Shown piece after piece: positions 1 to 7,140 of a stretch of DNA of 8,719 nucleotides; position 1 is the first letter of the stretch; every line of letters begins with the position of its first letter. The translations under genes and the position numbers were made by a program. Source of the stretch: Spirochaetia bacterium (lineage in GTDB: Bacteria; Spirochaetota; Spirochaetia; Treponematales; Treponemataceae). The stretch is from assembly GCA_900769985.1 (NCBI GenBank), contig CAAGIS010000179.1:1-8719 (forward strand), read 5' to 3'. The notes below the pieces were generated by a model. That model was not told the DNA's origin. It worked only from the letters and a program-made list of their open reading frames with translations, and made no database searches.

Positions 1-84
1 TCCAGCAGCTTTCAGACCATATTTGCTTCTTCCCATTTCCGCATATGCGGCAAAAAATTCACTATTATCGTAAATATTTCTCAT
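1..84 (-). CDS. Class I SAM-dependent methyltransferase, N-terminal fragment
   Basis: The minus strand reads 28 codons from an ATG at 84 to the window edge, beginning MRNIYDNSEFFAAYAEM and continuing through GRSKYGLKAAG. This resembles the start of a common class I methyltransferase family whose proteins begin with a Y-D-x-x-x-F-F-x-x-Y-x-x-M-x-R-S pattern, run through a G-L-x-x-A-G segment, and only then enter the Rossmann-fold SAM-binding motif. That motif lies outside the window, so the assignment rests on the N-terminus alone. The start is supported by a GGAGG Shine-Dalgarno at 94-98 on the same strand, nine bases before the ATG. The gene is divergent from the PAP2 gene, with about 140 bp between start codons. 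The substrate cannot be judged. Confidence 0.6.
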   Translation of the reverse strand, partial: MRNIYDNSEFFAAYAEMGRSKYGLKAAG

Positions 85-143
85 TGATAATTACCTCCAA
101 AACTACCGATTTGGTGGAATCAACACTCCTCCATGCATAATCC

Positions 144-157
144 TATTATAATATATG
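144..157. promoter_or_regulatory. Possible divergent -10 region
   Basis: An AT-rich core in the intergenic region contains TATAAT on the plus strand (147-152) and TATAAT on the minus strand (150-145), so it could serve as the -10 box in either direction. No convincing -35 box is visible on the plus strand. On the minus strand a TTGGTG lies about 17-20 bp upstream, depending on which -10 hexamer is used. This is a weak call. Confidence 0.3.
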
Positions 158-227
158 ACCTGCACTTTTTCACCAAAAAGACACCCAAGCATTGATTTTT
201 TCATATTTTTTTTGTAAGGTGTGTTTT

Positions 228-1079
228 ATGTCTTGTGTGTATGAAAAAAGCAGGAAGCTGTTTGTAAAAACAGTTTTTCTGTTTCTGTTTTTGATGATGA
301 CTGCGTTCTCTTCCGTGTTTGCCGAAGATTTTTCCTTATGGGGAAGCGGAACTGTATTTAAGCTTTCTCCAGTAAAGGACAGCGTGCTTCTTGGCTCTTC
401 GCTTGCACTGAACGGCGTAAATATAATTCTTGATAAAGGTGACTTTGTAAAAAAAGATGATTTTGACGGTAAACTTTACGATAAGAACGATGTAAATTCA
501 TTCGACAGGCTGATTATGAATCCGTATTCAAAAGGTCTTGATTATCTAGGTTCCGGCTTTGAAGCGCTTGCCCTTGTTTCTCCTGCGGTGCTTCTTACGA
601 CGCAGAAAGATGAATGGCTTACGCTTGGAATTATGTACGCAGAAACTCTTGCCGTTGCGCAGGGAGTTGCAAAAGTAATAAAGCTTTCCGTAACAAGGGC
701 GCGTCCGTATATGTATTTTGACGGTTATCCGCAGAAAAAAGTTGACAGCGGCGACTGGTGTAATTCATTTCCGTCAGGTCATTCTACTATGGCATTTGCT
801 GCTGCAGCATTTACAAGCTATACATTCTGCAGCTATTTCCCGGATTCAAAACTGCGTATTCCCGTAATTGCCGCTTCTTATTCTGCGGCGGCTGCTACAG
901 CCTGTATGCGTCTTGCAAGCGGAAACCACTTCCTTACAGACGTAATTATCGGTGCACTTATCGGGTCTGCAAGCGGATTTCTTGTGCCTTTTTTGCATCG
1001 CGTAAACGAATCTGCCGCCACGGAGCATTTTCTGCCGGAACTTTCGCCTTTGGGTGTAAGTTTTACCGTCAGGATGTAA
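228..1079 (+). CDS. Exported PAP2-family (type 2 phosphatidic acid) phosphatase
   Basis: A 283-residue protein with the three PAP2 acid phosphatase motifs: K152-x6-R159-P160, P182-S-G-H185, and R228-x5-H234-x3-D238. H185 and H234 are the expected catalytic histidines. The N-terminus (about residues 10-32) is a basic then hydrophobic signal sequence ending in V-F-A, likely cleaved before E33. The core should therefore be at the outer face of the inner membrane or in the periplasm, with the hydrophobic stretches of the core as membrane helices. Family members remove phosphate from phosphatidate, phosphatidylglycerol phosphate or undecaprenyl pyrophosphate; which one applies here cannot be told. 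I chose the ATG at 228 over an in-frame TTG at 192 because AAGG at 216-219 sits eight bases upstream and the extra 12 residues would spoil the signal peptide. The third motif starts M-R instead of the usual S-R. Confidence 0.85.
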   Translation: MSCVYEKSRKLFVKTVFLFLFLMMTAFSSVFAEDFSLWGSGTVFKLSPVKDSVLLGSSLALNGVNIILDKGDFVKKDDFDGKLYDKNDVNSFDRLIMNPYSKGLDYLGSGFEALALVSPAVLLTTQKDEWLTLGIMYAETLAVAQGVAKVIKLSVTRARPYMYFDGYPQKKVDSGDWCNSFPSGHSTMAFAAAAFTSYTFCSYFPDSKLRIPVIAASYSAAAATACMRLASGNHFLTDVIIGALIGSASGFLVPFLHRVNESAATEHFLPELSPLGVSFTVRM

Positions 1080-1085
1080 CAGCTC

Positions 1086-1120
1086 TTAAACAATTAGATA
1101 TTTTGTAGTAGATTGTTTAA
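1086..1120. repeat. 9-bp inverted repeat downstream of the PAP2 gene
   Basis: TTAAACAAT (1086-1094) and ATTGTTTAA (1112-1120) are perfect inverted repeats separated by 17 bases, starting seven bases after the PAP2 stop. No T-run follows, so it is not a classic intrinsic terminator. It could be an operator for the following amylase or a weak transcript-end structure. The rest of the gap to 1232 holds a G/A run (1126-1137) and two direct GCTGTTTT copies (1196-1203 and 1211-1218). I see no convincing promoter there. Confidence 0.4.
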
Positions 1121-1232
1121 TAATCGGAGGGAGGGGGTAAAACTCTCCTGAAAACAAAATTTGAACTGACTCCAGATTTAAGGACAGCGTAATCAGCTGT
1201 TTTGACTGGTGCTGTTTTAAGGAGAATCTATC

Positions 1233-3275
1233 ATGAAAAAAGTAAAAGTCTGTCTTTGTGCGGTGCTTTTGTGCATCGTTTTTTTTGCGTCTTGTTCAAA
1301 CGGAAGTTCCAGCGGTAATGACGACAGTTCATTTCCTGAGCAGATACTTTCTTATGTAGGAGACGAAACTTATAAAAGCCCGAAAAATACTTCTGTAGAA
1401 GATGCAGAAAATCAGTCTTACGGCTTACAGGACGGCTGGTGGAATGATACTGCGTTTTATCACATCTGGGTAAAATCATTCTGCGATTCTAACGACGACG
1501 GCTGCTGAGATTTTAACGGAATTAAAAGTAAACTCGATTATATTAAAAATGATTTGGGCTGTGACGGAATATGGCTTTCCCCGATTTTTGAGTGTGACTA
1601 TAAATCAAAAAATTCGTCCGTAAATATGCACGGCTACGATGTAAAGGATTATTATGCCGTAAACAGTTATTTCGGCACGGAAGACGATTTATTAAGTCTT
1701 ATAGACGCGTGTCATGAACTGGGAATAAAAATTATTTTTGACTTTGTTCCAAATCATACAGGAAAAGGAAATGCCTGGTTTACGGATTCCTGCGAAGGTG
1801 GTAATAAAAAAGACTGGTATGTCTGGAATAATTCAAAACTCAGCTGGAATCCCGGAATGGGTTCGTCTGACACATGGCACAAAAATCCAAACGGAAATGA
1901 TTATTATTATGCAGCATTCTGGGAAGGTCAGCCTGATTTAAATTTCAGAAATTATGAAGTTCGATAAGAAATGAAGAATGTTGTGCGCTACTGGCTGAAC
2001 AAAGGCTTTGACGGACTTAGAATTGATGCCGTGCGATACCTTATTGAAACAGAAAAATCTCTTGTTGATACACCGGAAACGCACGTGTGGTTCAACGAAC
2101 TTCGTACGGAAGTTATTGATTCGTATAAAGAAATTTCGCCAAAATTTATGGTATGCGAAGCCTGGATAGAAAACAACCGATCTGCACTTAATGCATATTT
2201 TGGTTCAGCGGAAAAGCCTGAATTTAATATGGTTCTTGATTTTGACCAGGGGCGCGGCTGTTTTAACAGCATTGACAAATCCAATAGCCGAATTTTAGCA
2301 TCTACACTTTATAAAAATCCATCAGAAATAAAGGCTTACGGAACATTTATCGGAAATCACGATGAATATATGGGAAGAATAGCCAGTTGGTTTGTCGGTT
2401 ATTCTGCCGAAATAAAGCTTATTTCTGCAATGTCTCTTTTGCGTCCGACAGTGCCGTTTATTTATTACGGAAATGAAATCGGCATGCAGGAAGGAAACTA
2501 TAACGGTGACTTACGCCTTCGCACAAAACTTAACTGGACTGATGTGGAAAAACAGCGTAAAGATGACAGTTCAATTCTAAGCCTTAACAAGGCACTTCTT
2601 GCGCTTAGAAAGGAATATCCTGAGCTTTTCAGAAACGGCACTGTAAAAGAACTTAAAAGCAGCACTGTTAATACTGAAACTAAAAATCCTTTATATACAG
2701 TCGCCGCTTATACAATTTCTGACGGAAAAGACACTCTTTTATGCGTCTTCAGCTTAGAAAATATTTCTGATAATAACTTCTGGTTTAATAGTGGCGGTCT
2801 GGATATTTCTTCTTATTCTGTGCTTGTCGGTGTAAATAATAAAAAGAACCTTTCTTTGGATGGTTCTTATATTAAAGTAGAATATATTGCTCCGTATGAA
2901 ACGCGCGTCTATTATATCGGTAATGACACAAAAGAAATGCTTTTTACAGATAAGCGGCTTTTTCTGCGCGGTGATATGAACAACTGGGGATATAATGAAA
3001 TGTTTTATGATTCTGAAAACAGCTGTTTTTATGTAGATTGTGAACTTAAACTCAAAAATTATCAGTTTAAATTCGATGCCTACTGCGACTGGACGCTCTC
3101 TTACGGAAGCGGAGAAGAAAATCTAAATGGAAAATCTGTTTCATCAGGTGAAAAAATTCAGACTTTTACAGAGAAAGGAGAAAATACAAACTTTCTTTTT
3201 ACGCCCTCATCAAGCGGAACATATCGTTTTACCTTCTACGAGGACGACAATACCTTTATGATTACGCAGAAATAG
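1233..3275 (+). pseudogene. Lipoprotein alpha-amylase (GH13) interrupted by two in-frame stop codons
   Basis: One continuous frame of 681 codons is broken by TGA at 1506-1508 (codon 92) and TAA at 1965-1967 (codon 245), with no frameshift. The N-terminus is a lipoprotein signal with lipobox F-F-A-S-C. The GH13 barrel keeps its motifs: D170-F-V-P-N174-H175, nucleophile D265 in G-L-R-I-D-A-V-R, acid/base E309 in C-E-A-W, and N375-H-D377. Residues from about 573 form a C-terminal beta-rich domain starting F-L-R-G-D-M-N-N-W-G, like the starch-binding domains of bacterial amylases. An intact version would be anchored in an envelope membrane and hydrolyse starch-type glucans. Around the TGA the family expects D-G-x-G-D-F-N-G, so GGA to TGA is the likely change. 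Around the TAA, R-E-E-M is expected, so GAA to TAA. The start has AAGGAG at 1219-1224, eight bases upstream. As written, translation would stop after 91 residues, before any catalytic residue. Sequencing error is the main alternative. Confidence 0.85.
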
Positions 3276-3342
3276 GGCGGTATTTGTAATATGCAGTGCG
3301 GTGTTTTACAATATTTCAACTAATAAAAAAGGCATAAATACA

Positions 3343-3378
3343 TTCCATTTGGTATAATGGAAACTGTCTGTTTTTTTT
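3343..3378 (+). terminator. Possible terminator between the convergent amylase and FGE-domain genes
   Basis: TTCCATT (3343-3349) and AATGGAA (3356-3362) form a perfect 7-bp stem with a 6-base loop, followed after eight bases by eight T (3371-3378). The gap between stem and T-run is longer than in a classic intrinsic terminator and the stem is AT-rich, so the call is tentative. The 150-bp gap shows no other clear signal. Confidence 0.35.
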
Positions 3379-3425
3379 GCTAACTATCTGAAGGCGTCCA
3401 AAAACAGGGCTTAAAGCTCAAATTT

Positions 3426-4355
3426 TTACATTCCTGTATAGCAAATTCTGAATCCAAGATTGCTTCCTTTTCCGTTTGGAGCAGATTTTGAACGAAATGT
3501 TGCCGTACACTGAACATCGTCATCAAGCCAGCTTCCGCCGCGTTTTACACGAAAGGTTCCATTTTCGGGACCTGACAAACTTCCTTCTGAAAAACTGTAG
3601 TCGCCGTAATAATCCCAGCACCACTCTTCGACATTTCCGCTCATATCATAAAGTCCAAGGACATTCGGTTTTTTCTGGCAGACTTGATGAGTTGAAATAT
3701 TGCTGTTTTCACCGTACCAGGCAACTTCATCGATATTATTGCTTCCTGAATAAATAAACTGTTCATGGACAGTTCCGCCGCGTGCTGCAAATTCCCATTC
3801 TGCTTCAGTTGGAAGACGGAAACCGTTTGTAGAAAAATTGCATGTTATGTTCTTCCATGCAGAAGCACCGGGCTGAATTTTTTGAAGATTTGTAACAGAA
3901 CCGATTTTGTAACACGGAAAACGCCCATACGCTTCACTCAACATATTGCAGAAAATAACAGCATCGTACCAAGTTACTGATTCTACTGGGTGAAGTGCTT
4001 CCTGCATTTTTGACGGATTTGTTCCCATTATCTTTCTATATAAATACTGAGTTACAGGCATATTTGCCATACAGAATGAAGAAACAAAAACTTTATGCAT
4101 ACCTGTCTTAATATTTCCCATAAGAAATTCTCCGCCGTGGACAGGAACCATTTTCATTTCTACCTGAGAAGATTTTACAAGTTCCGGCTGTTCTTTTCGT
4201 GCAAGCGGAGTTCCGCACATCGGGCAGAAGTTAAAAGTCTGTGAAAATTCTGTGCTGCAGTTGGAACATTTTGTAAGTTTTATAACAGGCGTTCTGCAAA
4301 CAGGGCAGACATTTGTGCCTTGAATCTGTGAACCGCATTTTATACAAGCTGGCAT
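3426..4355 (-). CDS. Double zinc-ribbon protein with FGE-sulfatase (SUMF1/EgtB/PvdO) domain
   Basis: A 309-residue protein. Residues 4-47 hold two Cys4 zinc ribbons (C4/C7/C17/C20 and C30/C33/C44/C47). From about residue 66 to the end is a formylglycine-generating-enzyme-type fold, shown by M-V-P-V-H-G-G-E-F-L-M-G, G-F-R-L-P-T-E-A-E-W-E-F-A-A-R-G-G, G-L-Y-D-M-S-G-N-V-E-E-W, R-V-K-R-G-G-S-W and N-L-G-F-R. In true FGE two cysteines follow the R-G-G-S segment. Here the first position is Asp and only the second is Cys, so sulfatase-activating activity is doubtful and a ligand-binding or other role is more likely. No signal peptide is seen, so it is probably cytoplasmic. The start has AAGGG nine or so bases upstream (4364-4368). 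It faces the amylase tail to tail and is divergent from the STAS gene. The family is often expanded in treponemes, and the fold is used by the diversity-generating retroelement target TvpA, but no reverse transcriptase or template repeat is visible here. Confidence 0.85.
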   Translation of the reverse strand: MPACIKCGSQIQGTNVCPVCRTPVIKLTKCSNCSTEFSQTFNFCPMCGTPLARKEQPELVKSSQVEMKMVPVHGGEFLMGNIKTGMHKVFVSSFCMANMPVTQYLYRKIMGTNPSKMQEALHPVESVTWYDAVIFCNMLSEAYGRFPCYKIGSVTNLQKIQPGASAWKNITCNFSTNGFRLPTEAEWEFAARGGTVHEQFIYSGSNNIDEVAWYGENSNISTHQVCQKKPNVLGLYDMSGNVEEWCWDYYGDYSFSEGSLSGPENGTFRVKRGGSWLDDDVQCTATFRSKSAPNGKGSNLGFRICYTGM

Positions 4356-4404
4356 AGCTAATTCCCTTCTCGTTATAAAAGATATGGTGCTGTCTTAAAA
4401 ATCT

Positions 4405-4476
4405 TGTCATGCTGAATTTAGTTCAGCATCTACGCCTTATACAGCGTATAGATTCCGAAATGAATTCGGAATGACA
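4405..4476. repeat. Double-hairpin intergenic repeat, copy 1
   Basis: A 72-bp unit bounded by TGTCAT and ATGACA. It contains ATGCTGAA/TTCAGCAT (4409-4416 and 4422-4429, loop of 5) and ATTCCGAA/TTCGGAAT (4452-4459 and 4465-4472, loop of 5). A 5-bp stem TACGC/GCGTA (4431-4435 and 4444-4448) lies between them. Copy 2 at 7065-7136 has exactly the same length and layout. It lies in the presumed 5' leader of the FGE-domain gene. The termini and paired hairpins resemble REP/BIME- or MITE-type elements. No transposase is present. Confidence 0.8.
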
Positions 4477-4523
4477 TTATATTTTAACTTAATACAGTAC
4501 CGCTTCCATTAAATATTTCTTCT

Positions 4524-4551
4524 ATTATAACATTTATTCAAAACTTTACAA
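4524..4551 (-). promoter_or_regulatory. Predicted sigma70-type promoter for the FGE-domain gene
   Basis: On the minus strand TTGTAA (4551-4546), a 16-bp spacer and TATAAT (4529-4524) match the housekeeping consensus well. The predicted start near 4517 gives a leader of about 160 bases that contains repeat copy 1. Its -35 box overlaps that of the divergent STAS promoter. Confidence 0.5.
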
Positions 4552-4573
4552 TGAAAAAAAAAGGCTCTATAAT
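4545..4573 (+). promoter_or_regulatory. Predicted sigma70-type promoter for the STAS gene
   Basis: TTTACA (4545-4550), a 17-bp spacer and TATAAT (4568-4573) give a near-consensus promoter. The usual seven-base distance from the -10 box puts the transcription start at about 4580, the A of the STAS start codon. The spacer contains a run of nine A (4554-4562). Confidence 0.65.
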
Positions 4574-4579
4574 AAGGGC

Positions 4580-4879
4580 ATGACTATAAAAGAACAGTTA
4601 AATGGCGTTTCACTTGAACTTTTTGTAGAAGGACGGCTTGATACAAATACGGCTCCTATCCTTGAAAACAGAATAAAAGAATATTTTTCGTGCATTATAG
4701 AACTTACGCTTAATCTGTCTGCGGTAGAGTATATGTCCAGTGCGGGGCTTCGCGTTATTCTTGCTACTCAGAAAATGGCAGGAACGGAAAAGCGCGTAAT
4801 CATAAAAAGCCCGAGTGCGTTCTGCATGCAGGTGTTTGAAGCTACCGGAATGGCCGGCATTCTGAACATCAAGAGATAG
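4580..4879 (+). CDS. STAS-domain anti-sigma factor antagonist (SpoIIAA/RsbV-like)
   Basis: A 99-residue, single-domain STAS protein, the usual length for SpoIIAA/RsbV. The motif Y51-M-S-S54-A-G-L-R-V-I-L matches the phosphorylation loop, and S54 is the expected phospho-acceptor for the partner kinase. The position just before, usually Asp in D-L-S, is Asn45 here. In partner switching the unphosphorylated antagonist binds the RsbW-type ATPase and frees its target; phosphorylation by the ATPase stops this and a PP2C phosphatase reverses it. Both partner types are encoded on the opposite strand next door, and the last 11 bp overlap the ATPase gene tail to tail. The only upstream purine run (AAGGG, 4574-4578) is one base from the ATG, too close for a normal Shine-Dalgarno, and there is no earlier in-frame start. 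This fits a leaderless mRNA. Confidence 0.85.
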   Translation: MTIKEQLNGVSLELFVEGRLDTNTAPILENRIKEYFSCIIELTLNLSAVEYMSSAGLRVILATQKMAGTEKRVIIKSPSAFCMQVFEATGMAGILNIKR

Positions 4880-5288
4880 TTTTTGTAAACGTAAGGATAT
4901 TCTGATTGTCTTTGCGTTCGTAAAGTACACTGTCCATGTACTTTTTTGTAAGGAAAATTCCAAGTCCGCCTATTTCCCGCTCTTCTACAGATAATGTAAT
5001 GTCCGGGTCTGGCTTTGCAAGCGGATTAAATGCTTTTCCTCTGTCTGTAAATGAAACTGTAAGTTTAGCCGGTGCATCCGCAGTTTTTTCCGCAGAACAT
5101 TCAATCTGAACCGTACCTTTGTCCGGGCTGTAGGCATAATGAGAAATGTTTACGAAAATTTCTTCTACTGCCAAATCAATCTGAAACAAAAGCTGCGCCG
5201 GGCAGCCGAGCGGTTCCAGCTGGGCGTGAATAAAATCATTCACTGCTTCAAGATTTTCGTCTGTTGCTTCAAATATTTTTACAGGCAT
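4869..5288 (-). CDS. RsbW/SpoIIAB-like ATPase, anti-sigma or switch serine kinase
   Basis: A 139-residue GHKL-type ATPase domain standing alone, the normal size for RsbW-like switch kinases. The N box is D-L-A-V-E-E43-I-F-V-N47 (Mg-ATP binding), the G1 box is F-T-D82-R-G84, and the G2 glycine loop is G107-G-L-G110-I-F-L. There is no histidine phospho-acceptor domain, so this is a serine kinase/anti-sigma type rather than a two-component sensor. It should phosphorylate the STAS protein encoded by the convergent neighbour. It follows the PP2C phosphatase gene by 23 bp on the same strand, so the two are probably one transcript. GGGAG at 5296-5300 lies seven bases before the ATG. The sigma factor or other target it holds is not in the window. 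Confidence 0.85.
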   Translation of the reverse strand: MPVKIFEATDENLEAVNDFIHAQLEPLGCPAQLLFQIDLAVEEIFVNISHYAYSPDKGTVQIECSAEKTADAPAKLTVSFTDRGKAFNPLAKPDPDITLSVEEREIGGLGIFLTKKYMDSVLYERKDNQNILTFTKTIS

Positions 5289-5311
5289 ATTTTTTCTCCC
5301 TGCATCCTTTT

Positions 5312-6925
5312 TTATGCTATCGGCGTGTCAAGAATAAATTCCATCATCGTAATGTCGTCAAACTGAGGTGCACTTCCGGTAAAATCGTCTATTGATTTTT
5401 TCATGTAACCGATAGATTCGTGCGTGTTCATTGAAAGAGTTTCCTGGAGTGTTTTTAGAATTCTTTCGTCACCGTAAAGGTTGTTACCGGCATCGGTTGC
5501 TTCGGAAACGCCGTCCGTGTAGATAAAAAGCCTGTCGCCCCTGTTCATCGTAATCGTATGCTCTTCGTATACTGTCTGCGGAAGGCCGGCAAGTACAAGA
5601 TTCGGCTTTGTTTCAACCGGCTTAAATTCTCCGTCATGATACCATATCGGGTCGGGGTGACCTGCGTTTACGAAAGTAAGATTTCCTGTGCTTATTGTAA
5701 GAATTCCAAGCCAGCACGTTACGAACATTCCCGTTTCGTTGTTCTGGCAAAGCTGTGAATTCGTCGTTTCAAAAATCTGCTTAGGAGACATATTCTGTAT
5801 TGCGTGGGAAGAAAGCAGCGTTTTTGTAATTACCATAAAAAGCGAAGCAGGAACGCCTTTTCCGGAAACATCGCCTACTACAAGCATAAGATGATCTTTG
5901 TCTAATAGAAGATAATCGTACAAATCGCCGCCTACTTCCTTTGCCGGGGTCATACTTGCAAAAAGGTCAAAGTCTTTTCGTGCAGGGAATGCCGGGTACA
6001 GGCTTGGAAGCATATCTGATTGAATTTGGTGGGCAACGTTCAGTTCCGTGCTTATGCGTTCCTTTTCTGCCGTAACGGAAGTGAGGTTTTCTATATAAGC
6101 GATGATTTCGTCTTCCATTTTTTCTACGGAACGGGCAAGAGTCTTTATTTCGTCCTTGTTTTTGATTTTTTCAATCCAGCCCGGAGCTGTTTTATTTTCT
6201 TCTGCAAAACGCTCAGCTTCTTTTGTAATTGCCATAAGCGGCTTTATGATTGAATGGTCTGACGCAGCCGTAATAACTATGATAAACAGAATTGCTATGA
6301 TTATTTCTGCAATTGTCGTTATAAGAAGATAATGCTTTCTTGCATTTACGAATTCCTGCATTGATTTTTGTACGCCAAGGACTGCTACGATTTTTCTTTG
6401 TGAATTTGTAACAGGAACCATTGCCGTAATGTGCGAACCGGAGCGCGTCTTGAAAGTGTGGCGGACGGACGGTGTTCCATCTTCAAAAACGGCTTTTGCA
6501 CTTTTATTGTAATTTTCTTCTATATAATTTTCTGTGTAGCCAAGTTCATAAGGCGTCCATTTTGATTTTGAATTTACTGTATCAAAGATGTAATGGATTT
6601 TTGTGTAGTCTGGAGCTTCTACATAAGAAACATAAGAAAATGTAAGGTCAAACTTTTCCGTAAGGTCAATCAGGATTTTTTCTACTTTTTCGTAGGCTTC
6701 ATCCTTTTGATTTGTTGCATAATATTGTTCTATTTTATCTGGCTCAAGGCAGGCGCGTGCAGTTTGTGCGATTGACATAATGTAGTTGTTGTACTGAACG
6801 GTGAAAATTTTTGTAAATTCCCAATAACCGATTAAAATAATCGATGAAGCAAGCAAAAATCCCAGAAGAACCGCACTTTTTAATATTTTCCGCGTAATTT
6901 TTGGCGTTTTAAACTTTTTTTCCAT
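5312..6925 (-). CDS. Membrane-bound HAMP-PP2C (SpoIIE/RsbU-type) serine phosphatase with external sensor
   Basis: A 537-residue sensor phosphatase. TM1 spans about residues 15-35 and is followed by an extracytoplasmic sensor of about 160 residues, possibly Cache-like. TM2 begins near residue 198, then a HAMP/coiled-coil linker (about 224-290), then a SpoIIE/PP2C domain from about 300. Catalytic metal-binding segments are G332-G-D-L-Y-D-Y, G-D352-V-S-G-K-G, Y-T-D471-G-V-S-E-A and F-D523-D524-I-T. It should dephosphorylate the STAS antagonist in response to an outside signal and so switch the ATPase off its target. I prefer ATG 6925 over the upstream in-frame GTG at 6934: AAGGG at 6934-6938 is eight bases before the ATG but covers the GTG itself. 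It is the first gene of a two-gene operon with the ATPase. The ligand is unknown. Confidence 0.9.
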   Translation of the reverse strand: MEKKFKTPKITRKILKSAVLLGFLLASSIILIGYWEFTKIFTVQYNNYIMSIAQTARACLEPDKIEQYYATNQKDEAYEKVEKILIDLTEKFDLTFSYVSYVEAPDYTKIHYIFDTVNSKSKWTPYELGYTENYIEENYNKSAKAVFEDGTPSVRHTFKTRSGSHITAMVPVTNSQRKIVAVLGVQKSMQEFVNARKHYLLITTIAEIIIAILFIIVITAASDHSIIKPLMAITKEAERFAEENKTAPGWIEKIKNKDEIKTLARSVEKMEDEIIAYIENLTSVTAEKERISTELNVAHQIQSDMLPSLYPAFPARKDFDLFASMTPAKEVGGDLYDYLLLDKDHLMLVVGDVSGKGVPASLFMVITKTLLSSHAIQNMSPKQIFETTNSQLCQNNETGMFVTCWLGILTISTGNLTFVNAGHPDPIWYHDGEFKPVETKPNLVLAGLPQTVYEEHTITMNRGDRLFIYTDGVSEATDAGNNLYGDERILKTLQETLSMNTHESIGYMKKSIDDFTGSAPQFDDITMMEFILDTPIA

Positions 6926-6989
6926 TTCATACACCCTTTTTCCGAATCAATTTGAAAGACGAACCTGAAAATTCTAAGATTCTAAAAAA

Positions 6990-7018
6990 AGTATACTTCA
7001 AACTAAAAGAAATAAAAA
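6990..7018 (-). promoter_or_regulatory. Possible promoter for the PP2C-ATPase operon
   Basis: On the minus strand TATACT (6995-6990) lies 17 bp after TTTTTA (7018-7013). The -10 is good and the -35 is poor. It would give a leader of about 60 bases. Confidence 0.3.
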
Positions 7019-7060
7019 GAGATATTTTGAATATGGCAGACTGTCTAAAAACTTATTTTC

Positions 7061-7140
7061 CTAGTGTCATCCCGAACTCGTTTCGGGAGCTATACACTAT
7101 ATATGTTACGGATTCTGAAACTAGTTCAGAATGACATTAG
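7061..7140. repeat. Double-hairpin intergenic repeat, copy 2
   Basis: The 72-bp core at 7065-7136 again runs from TGTCAT to ATGACA. The outer stem extends to 10 bp (7061-7070 with 7131-7140) with one G-T pair. The hairpins are CCCGAA/TTCGGG (7071-7076 and 7082-7087, loop of 5) and ATTCTGAA/TTCAGAAT (7112-7119 and 7125-7132, loop of 5). Stem differences from copy 1 are compensated on the other arm. The right end lies inside the lipoprotein gene and provides its stop codon. Confidence 0.8.

Noticed and set aside
1506..1560. Selenocysteine or recoded TGA in the amylase
   Set aside because: No stem-loop with the expected position and loop is evident, the expected residue is Gly, TGA ends another gene here, and a second stop of a different type follows.
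3426..3520. Variable region of a diversity-generating retroelement at the 3' end of the FGE-domain gene
   Set aside because: No reverse transcriptase, template repeat or run of variable Asn-type codons is visible in the window.
4551..4583. Ten-codon ORF ending in an ATGA overlap with the STAS gene
   Set aside because: It has no Shine-Dalgarno and lies in the promoter spacer, upstream of the predicted transcription start.
6952..7134. 60-codon plus-strand reading frame starting at TTG
   Set aside because: It runs through repeat copy 2, has no Shine-Dalgarno, and its second half is just translated repeat.
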